From contig JAPKYY010000636.1 in assembly GCA_026394095.1 (NCBI GenBank), forward strand, positions 1 to 5,338: a DNA stretch of 5,338 nucleotides, given 5' to 3'. A program made the translations under genes and the position numbers. Within the stretch, counting starts at the first letter, position 1. Each line of letters begins with the position of its first letter. The stretch is from Acidobacteriota bacterium (GTDB lineage Bacteria; Acidobacteriota; Terriglobia; Bryobacterales; Bryobacteraceae). Below are positions 1 to 5,338 of this stretch, in pieces. The notes under the pieces are model-generated. The model did no database searches, had not been told where the DNA came from, and saw only the letters and a program-made list of their open reading frames with translations.

Positions 1-162
1 AAGAAGGATACCCCACAGATTCATGTATGTCAGCATGGACAGGCCGCCATAGACAAAGGGGAGCCAGAGTTGATCTGCAATCTCCGTTCGATCAATAAGC
101 CGGAAGCCTGCCACCGTACCAAGTGCAAAAGCGATCAACGTGAGAATGCAGCCAATAGCCAT
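1..162 (-). CDS. Membrane protein, N-terminal fragment (runs off the left edge)
   Basis: This ORF reads leftward from an ATG at 162-160 and stays open for 54 codons to the window edge, so only the N-terminus is visible. It begins MAIGCILTLIAFALGTVAG, a hydrophobic stretch that would form one membrane helix (about residues 2-20). A short charged segment (RLIDRTEIADQ) follows, then a second hydrophobic segment (about residues 32-54, LWLPFVYGGLSMLTYMNLWG). I do not recognise the family; two helices in the first 54 residues suggest a small multi-pass inner-membrane protein. The ATG lies 9 nt after the stop of the upstream amidase gene, in the same frame, with that stop (TAG, 174-172) blocking any longer start. 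No clear Shine-Dalgarno sequence precedes it, so expression may depend on coupling to amidase translation. The start is the most likely one but not certain, and function is unknown. Confidence 0.6.
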   Translation of the reverse strand, partial: MAIGCILTLIAFALGTVAGFRLIDRTEIADQLWLPFVYGGLSMLTYMNLWGILL

Positions 163-171
163 GGTCAGAGT

Positions 172-1674
172 CTATTGATTTTCGTCTGTGTTGGCGAGCG
201 GTGGAACGGTTGTGTCAGGCCGGAGCGGTGGCTTACGCTTGTGCCAGTCTGTTGCCTGCTCGAAGGCGTGAGCGAGAGCCAGCACCTTTCCTTCAGAAAA
301 GCGGGGCCCGACGATCATTAGGCCGATGGGCATGTCGTTGTCGCCGAAGCCGCAGGGCAGGGTGAGGGCCGGGATGCCGAAGGTATTGAAGTCGGCGGGG
401 TTCTCGAGTTCTGGGTTGCGGGGCTTGTCGCTAAGTTCGCGCTTGATGGAATCGACGACGGTACGAGGTGTTCGGCGACGAGTGGGAAGAATCATGAGGT
501 CAACGTTTTGCGAGGTGAAAGCGTCGTCGATGGTGCGGCGCAGGAGTTGAAGCTTCCAGGATGCCTGGATGTATTGATAGGCGCGAGTTTCCTTGCCGTT
601 TTCGAGATTGCGTCGGACGGGGATTTGATAGAGGCCTTTGCCTTGCTCGAAGAACTCCTGGTGGTAGGCGTACATCTCGCCTCCGCCATTGGTGCCGCGT
701 GTTGAAGGAAGATTTACGTCTTTGATGCTGCTGGTGAGCGAGGCGACTTTGGCAATTGCTGCCTCAATGGATTTGGCTACATCGGCGTCGAGGTGGTCGA
801 AGTAGGGCACACGCGGAATGCCGATGCGGAGCGGCTTGACGGGTTGCCTCATCAGGGCGAGGTAGTCTTCTTTGGCGTGTTCGACGCTGGCGATGTCGAG
901 GCGGTCGTAGCCGGCGAGGCAGTTGAGCATGATGGCGGCGTCTTCTACGGTCTTGGTCATGGGGCCGCAGTGGTCTCGGGAAAGGGCCAGGGGAACGATG
1001 CCGCGGATCGAGACGAGGCCATAGGTAGGCTTGAAGCCGACGATCGAACAGTAGCTGGAGGGAGTGCGAATGCTGCCTCCGGTGTCGGTGCCGAGGGCAC
1101 CAAAACAGAGGTCTGCGGAGACGGCTGCGGCGCTGCCGCCTGAGGAGCCGCCGGGGTGACGCGATAGCGCCCAGGGATTGCGGACGGGGCCGAAGTAGCT
1201 GGTCACGGATGTGCCGCCGTTAGCGAACTCGTGCAGATTGAGCTTGCCGATCAGGATTGCACCAGCGGCTTTGAGGCGGTGTGTGACTTCGGCGTCTTCG
1301 GTGGGGATGCGATTGTCGAATACGGCGCTGGCGGCGGTTGTGCGAATGCCGGCGGTATCGATGTTGTCTTTGAGTGCGATGGGAATCCCGTGGAGGGGGC
1401 CACGGGACTTACCTGCTCGAAGTTCTGCGTCTGCCTCGCGTGCCTGCTTGAGGGCGGCTTCCTTCAAGACTGTGATGAATGCGTTCAGTTTGGGTTGATA
1501 GGCCTCAATGCGTGACAGGCAGGCTTCGGTGAGCGCTACTGAAGTTGTCTGCCTGTTTTGAAGGCGTGCCGCTGCCTGGCTTAGGCTCAATTGGGCGACG
1601 TCAGTCAGGGATTGCGCACGCGCACCGATTGCGGTGGCACCGATTGTAAGTGAGAAAGTTCTGCGGCTCAGCAT
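172..1674 (-). CDS. Exported amidase (amidase signature family) with a Tat signal peptide
   Basis: The 500-residue product is a full-length amidase-signature hydrolase, a family that cleaves carboxamide C-N bonds with a Ser-cisSer-Lys triad. By alignment with known family motifs, the Lys is K102 (IALKDN), the bridging Ser is S177 in the GGSSGGS loop (175-181), and the nucleophile is S201 in GTDTGGSIRTPSS. The GFKPTYG motif follows at 213-219, and the C-terminal region has the common WHKRKPPL ending. The N-terminus reads SRRTFSL followed by a short hydrophobic stretch and ARA|QS, a twin-arginine signal predicted to be cut after about residue 20, so the enzyme should act in the periplasm or outside the cell. 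Tat export and the absence of gatB/gatC nearby argue against it being the GatA subunit of the tRNA amidotransferase. The substrate (peptide amide, aryl amide or other) cannot be read from sequence. ATG 1674-1672 is chosen because it gives the complete signal peptide; AGG directly abuts it, so no normally spaced ribosome-binding site is present. It is divergent from the receptor gene and upstream of a membrane-protein ORF. Confidence 0.93.
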   Translation of the reverse strand: MLSRRTFSLTIGATAIGARAQSLTDVAQLSLSQAAARLQNRQTTSVALTEACLSRIEAYQPKLNAFITVLKEAALKQAREADAELRAGKSRGPLHGIPIALKDNIDTAGIRTTAASAVFDNRIPTEDAEVTHRLKAAGAILIGKLNLHEFANGGTSVTSYFGPVRNPWALSRHPGGSSGGSAAAVSADLCFGALGTDTGGSIRTPSSYCSIVGFKPTYGLVSIRGIVPLALSRDHCGPMTKTVEDAAIMLNCLAGYDRLDIASVEHAKEDYLALMRQPVKPLRIGIPRVPYFDHLDADVAKSIEAAIAKVASLTSSIKDVNLPSTRGTNGGGEMYAYHQEFFEQGKGLYQIPVRRNLENGKETRAYQYIQASWKLQLLRRTIDDAFTSQNVDLMILPTRRRTPRTVVDSIKRELSDKPRNPELENPADFNTFGIPALTLPCGFGDNDMPIGLMIVGPRFSEGKVLALAHAFEQATDWHKRKPPLRPDTTVPPLANTDENQ

Positions 1675-1734
1675 CCTAGAAGTTTAGCGGAAAGCTATTG
1701 ACTTCAATCGCTTAGGCTGATAAAACGTTAAGCC
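1675..1734. promoter_or_regulatory. Divergent promoter region between amidase and receptor genes
   Basis: These 60 bp must contain, or lie just downstream of, the start signals of both divergent genes. Rightward, TTGACT (1698-1703) and TAAAAC (1721-1726) are spaced by 17 bp, a reasonable sigma-70-type match (5/6 and 4/6 bases). Leftward, TTGAAG (complement of 1702-1707) and TAAACT (complement of 1681-1686) are spaced by 15 bp, which is a weaker arrangement. Both candidate -10 boxes sit only 6-8 bp from their start codons, so these promoters would give leaderless or nearly leaderless mRNAs; neither gene has a well-placed Shine-Dalgarno sequence. The motif matches are by eye, and promoters inside the neighbouring genes remain possible. 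Confidence 0.4.
1692..1713. promoter_or_regulatory. Imperfect palindrome, candidate operator
   Basis: The left arm AAGCTATTGA (1692-1701) and right arm TCAATCGCTT (1704-1713) are inverted repeats with 9 of 10 positions paired, separated by CT. The only mismatch is 1696 against 1709. The element lies near the middle of the divergent spacer and covers the candidate -35 hexamers in both directions, which is where a dimeric helix-turn-helix regulator could repress or co-regulate both genes. No regulator gene is visible in the window, and the short spacer length means chance occurrence cannot be excluded. Confidence 0.4.
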
Positions 1735-3258
1735 ATGCGCTTCATTTTCACCTGTCTTACTGCACTCACGTTGACTGCAGTTCTTGGCCTCGCACAATCC
1801 GGTACCGCCGAGCTCAATGGCACCGTAACCGATTCCACGGGGGCGGCCGTTTCTGGTGCCACCGTCACAATTTCCAATCCAGCCATAGGATTCTCCCGCG
1901 TCCTGAAGACGAATGATGGAGGAGTCTATTCCGCGCCGGCCCTGAATCCAGGTGCCTATACAATCAAGGTCGAGATGCAGGGCTTCCAGTCGCAATCGCG
2001 CACGGGCGTGGAATTGCAGGTAGGTCAGGCTCCTTCGATCAATGTCGTGCTGACTGTTGGTAACGTTGCCGAAGTGATCGAAGTTACTGGTGGTGCGCCG
2101 GTACTTGAAACCGAATCGACGTCGGTTGGCACTGTCATCGAGAACAAGCGCATTATCGAGTTGCCTCTCAATGGACGTAATTACCTTCAGCTTGCTTCCC
2201 TTATTCCCGGTGCAACAACAAATGGCCCGGCTTCTTCGCAAGGTCAGCAGCGCATGGGTGGCGCACGAAACAGCTTTGCCCTGAACGTCGCCGGCCAGCG
2301 TGTTCACTTTAACCACTACGCCCTCGACGGTATGGAAAACACCGACCCGAACTTCAACACCTACCTCTTCCTGCCGTCGATTGATGCGTTGCAGGAATTC
2401 AAGGTGGAGTCTGGAGTTTTCGGCGCCGAATATGGCCGCGGCATTGCACAGGTAAACGTTACGACAAAGGCTGGCACCAACCAGTTGCACGGCGTGGCAT
2501 TTGAGTTTCTTCGCAATTCCTACTTCGATGCGCGTAACTTCTTTGCACGCGTCAATCCGCCCTTCAAGCGCAATCAGTTTGGCGGTACGATCTCTGGCCC
2601 TGTTGTTTTGCCGAAGATCTTCAATGGCAAGGACAAGCTCTTCTTCATGTTCAATTACGAAGGCTTGCGCGAACGCCGCTCGCTGACTCAAACCGGCACT
2701 CTGCCTGATGCCCGATATCGCTCGGGTAACTTTGGCTTCCTCAATCGGGCAGCTGGAATTCGCGATCCTTTCGCACCCGGAACCGTTTTTCCGAACGCTA
2801 CGATTCCGGCAAGCCGCATCGCGCCTACATCCACCAAAGTTCTGAATGACTTTTTCCCCCTTCCCAATCAGGGCGGTGGCGGAGCCCTTGGCATCACCAA
2901 CAACTATCTGAACGACGAAGGCCGTCGCACAGATGGCAATCAGTTTACGACCCGCGCCGATTGGACGGGCACTGCGAACCAAACCTATTTCTTTCGCTTT
3001 AGCCAAACGCAGGAACCGCAGTACATCCCCTCCGCCATTTTTGATCAAGGCAACAATGTAAAGATCCTCGGGCAGCAGGGAGTTATCGGACACACTCAGG
3101 TGATTGGTTCCAACAAAGTGAATGAGTTCAAATTTGGAATGAACTACTCCACTCTTCTGGGGTATCCCGGTTTTTCAGATCTCGGGCTTCAGCAATATTG
3201 GGGAGTGCAACGACTGCCCCTTCCTCAACTGGAATACGACATTCCAGTGGACCGATAA
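1735..3258 (+). CDS. TonB-dependent receptor, Oar-like, N-terminal part (frameshifted)
   Basis: This frame encodes 507 residues, of which the first 480 are the N-terminal half of an Oar-like TonB-dependent outer-membrane receptor. A Sec signal peptide (MRFIFTCLTALTLTAVLGLA, cleavage near AQ at 20/21) is followed by a carboxypeptidase-regulatory-like beta-sandwich at about 26-105 (LNGTVTDSTGAAVSGATV, then PGAYTIKVEMQGF). The plug follows at about 120-250, with the family hallmark LPLNGRNYLQLASLIPG (143-159) and YGRGIAQVNVTTKAGTN (233-249). The first barrel strands come next (GVAFEFLRNSYFDARNFF, NQFGGTISGP). Residues 481-507 do not resemble the family and are out of frame: an extra T in the run 3171-3175 diverts translation to a TAA at 3256-3258. 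The rest of the barrel continues in another frame through 4951. The family imports large or scarce substrates using TonB energy, but this substrate is unknown. ATG 1735 is preferred because it starts a complete signal peptide; no good Shine-Dalgarno is seen upstream. Confidence 0.9.
   Translation: MRFIFTCLTALTLTAVLGLAQSGTAELNGTVTDSTGAAVSGATVTISNPAIGFSRVLKTNDGGVYSAPALNPGAYTIKVEMQGFQSQSRTGVELQVGQAPSINVVLTVGNVAEVIEVTGGAPVLETESTSVGTVIENKRIIELPLNGRNYLQLASLIPGATTNGPASSQGQQRMGGARNSFALNVAGQRVHFNHYALDGMENTDPNFNTYLFLPSIDALQEFKVESGVFGAEYGRGIAQVNVTTKAGTNQLHGVAFEFLRNSYFDARNFFARVNPPFKRNQFGGTISGPVVLPKIFNGKDKLFFMFNYEGLRERRSLTQTGTLPDARYRSGNFGFLNRAAGIRDPFAPGTVFPNATIPASRIAPTSTKVLNDFFPLPNQGGGGALGITNNYLNDEGRRTDGNQFTTRADWTGTANQTYFFRFSQTQEPQYIPSAIFDQGNNVKILGQQGVIGHTQVIGSNKVNEFKFGMNYSTLLGYPGFSDLGLQQYWGVQRLPLPQLEYDIPVDR
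3171..3175 (+). other. Frameshift site in a T5 run inside the receptor gene
   Basis: Up to GGT TTT (3169-3174) the first frame gives the family-like sequence NEFKFGMNYSTLLGYPGF. If one T of TTTTT is skipped, translation continues in the second frame as QISGFSNIGECNDC, then TFQWTDNFSWTKGKHSMKIG, which is typical of Oar-like barrels and joins the 3287-4951 ORF without interruption. The corrected gene runs 1735-4951 and encodes 1071 residues, a normal length for the family. The second frame is open only from 3143 (TGA at 3140-3142), so the shift must lie between 3143 and 3258; the T run is the position that best preserves family-like sequence on both sides. A homopolymer indel, either a read error or a true mutation, is the simplest explanation. 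Confidence 0.85.
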
Positions 3259-3286
3259 CTTCTCCTGGACCAAGGGCAAGCACAGC

Positions 3287-4951
3287 ATGAAGATCGGAGG
3301 CGAGTATCGCCGTCTTCGTTACAACCAGATTGGTGCCGTGGTACCACGCGGCCGCTTCAGCTGGAATGGCCAGTACACCGGTGAGCCGATGGCCGATATG
3401 TTGCTGGGTGTGATGTCCGGCACAGAAGGTCAGGTCGGCGCGCCAATTGCCAACTTCCGCAACAACTACATGTCGATCTTCTTCCAGGACGCATGGAAGG
3501 TGAGCCAAAAATTGACTCTCAATCTAGGCATGCGTTGGGAATACGAATCGCCCTTTATGGACAAGCATGACGCAATCGTAAACGTCGATTTCAAGTGGGA
3601 CAACTCTGTAGAGCCGACATTCGTTCGCGCTGGTACAGGCGATATCAATCAGGGCAATCCTGCCTTCCCCGCACCTCCAACCTGGAAGCTGGTTCGCGAT
3701 GGCCGCTTTGGCCGTGGAGCCGGCGCACCAGATCGCAACGACCTTGGCCCCCGCATTGGACTTGCCTACCAGCTCAATTCCAAGACTGTACTTCGTTCGG
3801 GCTTTGGTATTTATTATGTGCGTGACATCGGCAATGCAGTATTCGATATCGTTCGAAATATCCCCTTCACCATTCGACAGGCAGAGACCGCAAACACTGT
3901 AACTCCAAACCTGACCTGGAACCGCCTCTTCACCCAGGCCGGTGCGCCCAGCTTCCTGCTGATCAATCAGTACGGCGAGCGCACTTCATATGTCGCCCAG
4001 TGGCAGATGGCAGTACAGCGTCAGCTCACCAAGGACATGTCTCTCGAAGTTACCTACATGGGCTCTGCCGGTATCAAACTACGCCGTCTGTCGAGCTACA
4101 ATCTGCCGCAGCCTCGCCCCGGCAATCCGAACGACAACCGCGCCTTCCCCAAGTTTAACGGCGCGTTCCAGAACATGTACGCAGCTGCCCACTCGAATTA
4201 CCATTCGTTGCAAGCTCGTCTGCAGCATCGCTTCTCGCATGGCTTTACGCTGCTGAGCTCTTACGCTTATTCAAAGTCGATCGACAACGGCTCCGGTGTT
4301 CGCACCACCGACGGTGATCCGCTCACCCCGATGGATCCGAATAATTCGCTGTGGCGTGATCGCGGCTTGTCGGCTTTCGACTTCCGTCATCGCCTCACCA
4401 ACTCTTTCCTCTACGAATTGCCCTTCGGCAAGGGTCGCAAGTTTGGCATCGACAATGCGGTTGCCAACGCGATGTTTGGTGGCTGGCAGGTAGGTGGCAT
4501 TCTCACCTTCCAGGCTGGCTTCCCCTTCAGCGCCTTCTGCGGGCCTGGCAACATCCAGAATGGTGCCGGTGGTTGGTGCGCACCTGATGCGATTGTTGGC
4601 CAGAATGGAAATGATGGCCCGAAGACAGTTGGTCAGTACTTCAACACCAGCGCCTTCGTCGATCGTCTGGGACAAAACCCGGCGGCCATCACAGACTTCC
4701 GTTTTGGCACCGGTGGCCGTAACACTCTGATCGGGCCGGGCATTGCCGGGCTTGACGCCTCAATCAACAAAGCATTCGCCTGGAGCGAAGGCCGCCATAA
4801 GGTGGACCTCCGCGGTGAATTCTTCAACCTGCCCAACCACGCAAACTTCTCTCAACCCGGATCGACGCTGCGTACGCCAACTTATGGCGTAATCAGCAGC
4901 ACCCGAATCGATTCGCGGCAGATTCAGATTGCACTTCGCTATAGCTTCTAA
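3287..4951 (+). CDS. TonB-dependent receptor, Oar-like, C-terminal beta-barrel part
   Basis: This is the second half of the receptor that starts at 1735, carried in the next frame. The coding frame is open from 3143 and reads as real protein from about 3176; the ATG at 3287 is simply the first Met, with no Shine-Dalgarno before it and no signal peptide, so independent initiation is unlikely. The 554 residues from that Met are nearly all outer-membrane barrel: IFFQDAWKVSQKLTLNLGMRWEY (about 64-86, a very common strand pair), GPRIGLAYQL (about 154-163), DFRHRLTNSFLYELPFGKGR (about 364-383), GGWQVGGILTFQAGFPFS, and FNLPNHANFSQPG near the end. The protein terminates in IALRYSF, with the C-terminal aromatic residue expected of a BAM-inserted outer-membrane protein. 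The barrel shows no further interruption, so apart from the one frameshift the gene looks intact and conserved. It is followed 13 nt later by a strong terminator. Confidence 0.88.
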   Translation: MKIGGEYRRLRYNQIGAVVPRGRFSWNGQYTGEPMADMLLGVMSGTEGQVGAPIANFRNNYMSIFFQDAWKVSQKLTLNLGMRWEYESPFMDKHDAIVNVDFKWDNSVEPTFVRAGTGDINQGNPAFPAPPTWKLVRDGRFGRGAGAPDRNDLGPRIGLAYQLNSKTVLRSGFGIYYVRDIGNAVFDIVRNIPFTIRQAETANTVTPNLTWNRLFTQAGAPSFLLINQYGERTSYVAQWQMAVQRQLTKDMSLEVTYMGSAGIKLRRLSSYNLPQPRPGNPNDNRAFPKFNGAFQNMYAAAHSNYHSLQARLQHRFSHGFTLLSSYAYSKSIDNGSGVRTTDGDPLTPMDPNNSLWRDRGLSAFDFRHRLTNSFLYELPFGKGRKFGIDNAVANAMFGGWQVGGILTFQAGFPFSAFCGPGNIQNGAGGWCAPDAIVGQNGNDGPKTVGQYFNTSAFVDRLGQNPAAITDFRFGTGGRNTLIGPGIAGLDASINKAFAWSEGRHKVDLRGEFFNLPNHANFSQPGSTLRTPTYGVISSTRIDSRQIQIALRYSF

Positions 4952-4964
4952 GATTTAAAGCTGT

Positions 4965-4995
4965 AAAAAGGCCTCCCGAAAGGGAGGCCTTTTTT
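4965..4995. terminator. Bidirectional intrinsic terminator
   Basis: A perfect 13-bp inverted repeat, AAAAAGGCCTCCC (4965-4977) and GGGAGGCCTTTTT (4982-4994), encloses a GAAA loop (4978-4981). The GC-rich core is GGCCTCCC/GGGAGGCC, followed by six T on the plus strand (4990-4995) and, read leftward, a five-U tract from the complement of 4965-4969. This is a textbook rho-independent terminator that works in both directions. It begins 13 nt after the receptor stop and also ends the convergent minus-strand gene, whose TAA stop (4996-4994) overlaps its T tract. Confidence 0.93.
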
Positions 4996-5338
4996 ACTTT
5001 GCTGAGACGGATTCAGCCAATTTCCAATCGGTGTCTTTGAGCGGATGAAGCTCGATGCGACGGACGAAAATTTCCGCAAGTTCGCTTTGCACCTGAATTT
5101 TGCCCTGTGTGTGGGAAAGATCAAAAGCACCACTAACGACTTTGCCGTTGAGCAAGTTCACCATGCGGTCTCCTGCTGCAATCACTTCGTGACGGTTCCA
5201 TTGGCCAACCGGCTTCTCTACCTCGGTCTTCGAGCGGAAGCCGAATTCATCTTTCCACTCGCGCGAGCGGCCATGCCAGTTGATGCGGCCACTGGTGCGC
5301 GTCATGGTGGTTCCCTTCGGGTTGTAGTACATCTCCTT
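4994..5338 (-). CDS. DUF1080 / 3-keto-disaccharide hydrolase domain protein, C-terminal fragment
   Basis: The leftward frame is open from the right window edge to TAA at 4996-4994, giving the last 114 residues of a larger protein. The core motif GQWNRHEVIAAGDRMVNLLN, then the GKVV stretch, DLSHTQGKIQVQSE and AEIFVRRIELHPL match the C-terminal beta-sandwich of the DUF1080 family (Pfam '3-keto-disaccharide hydrolase'), a concanavalin/LamG-like fold often found in secreted proteins of Acidobacteriota, Planctomycetota and Bacteroidota. Members have been linked to hydrolysis of 3-keto-glycosides, but many are uncharacterised, so the reaction here is uncertain. The ending HPLKDTDWKLAESVSAK extends slightly past the domain. 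An in-frame ATG at 5332-5330 is preceded by AAGGAG, but this touches the ATG and the frame stays open beyond it; the domain's N-terminal strands are missing, so the true start is almost certainly outside the window. The gene converges on the receptor and shares its terminator. Confidence 0.85.
   Translation of the reverse strand, partial: KEMYYNPKGTTMTRTSGRINWHGRSREWKDEFGFRSKTEVEKPVGQWNRHEVIAAGDRMVNLLNGKVVSGAFDLSHTQGKIQVQSELAEIFVRRIELHPLKDTDWKLAESVSAK

Noticed and set aside
793..1515. Plus-strand ORFs (793-1143, 1211-1498, 1231-1515) opposite the amidase gene
   Set aside because: They are antisense to the catalytic core of a clearly conserved amidase. Their translations are low-complexity Gly/Ala/Val or Ser/Arg runs with no recognisable family or start signals.
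172..1674. Assignment of the amidase as GatA (Glu-tRNA(Gln) amidotransferase subunit A)
   Set aside because: It shares the amidase signature and a GatA-like C-terminus, but it has a Tat signal peptide for export and no gatB or gatC nearby, which does not fit a cytoplasmic tRNA enzyme.
1684..3093. A 469-codon minus-strand ORF antisense to the receptor gene
   Set aside because: It lies fully opposite the receptor's conserved signal peptide, beta-sandwich and plug. Its translation is rich in Cys, Arg, Gly and Ser without domain motifs, as expected for the reverse of a codon-biased gene. Its C-terminal end also crosses the divergent promoter region.
3169..3180. Programmed ribosomal frameshifting at the T5 run
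   Set aside because: Joining the halves needs a +1 shift. The site lacks the X XXY YYZ geometry of -1 sites, I see no evident downstream pseudoknot or upstream Shine-Dalgarno-like stimulator, and receptors of this family are normally encoded in one frame. A plain indel is simpler.
5330..5338. AAGGAG followed by ATG at the right edge as a real gene start
   Set aside because: The purine run abuts the ATG with no spacer, the frame stays open through it to the edge, and starting there would omit the N-terminal half of the DUF1080 domain.

Overview
The window most resembles a chromosomal segment of an Acidobacteriota bacterium (Bryobacter/Solibacter-like). This rests on three things: an Oar-like TonB-dependent receptor with an N-terminal carboxypeptidase-regulatory-like domain (a family greatly expanded in that phylum), a DUF1080/3-keto-disaccharide hydrolase gene, and moderately high GC. 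The assignment is inferred from gene content; there is no rRNA or marker gene here. I see no tRNA, rRNA, CRISPR array, insertion sequence or phage gene.

Layout. Positions 1-162 (minus) hold the first 54 codons of a membrane protein that runs off the left edge. Positions 172-1674 (minus) encode a complete 500-residue amidase-signature hydrolase with a twin-arginine signal peptide and an intact Lys-Ser-Ser triad. The membrane-protein ORF starts 9 nt after the amidase stop, so the two probably share a transcript. A 60-bp divergent spacer (1675-1734) separates the amidase from a large outer-membrane receptor gene on the plus strand (1735-4951). The spacer carries a near-perfect inverted repeat that overlaps candidate -35 boxes facing both ways.

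The receptor is split into two reading frames, 1735-3258 and 3287-4951. Both halves read as one Oar-like protein. Removing a single T from the T5 run at 3171-3175 restores a continuous frame of 1071 residues. The gene is therefore a single-base frameshift, a sequencing or assembly error, or (less likely) a recoded gene.

A strong 13-bp hairpin with a GAAA loop (4965-4995) follows the receptor. It also serves the convergent minus-strand gene, whose stop codon lies in its T tract. That gene (4994 to beyond 5338) encodes the C-terminal part of a DUF1080/3-keto-disaccharide hydrolase domain.

Taken together, the window looks like scavenging of organic compounds: an outer-membrane importer, an exported amidase under possibly shared control, and a neighbouring carbohydrate-related lectin-like hydrolase domain. 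The functional link is inference from adjacency only. I found no convincing evidence of an undescribed system. The points most worth checking are the receptor frameshift and the divergent operator-like palindrome.
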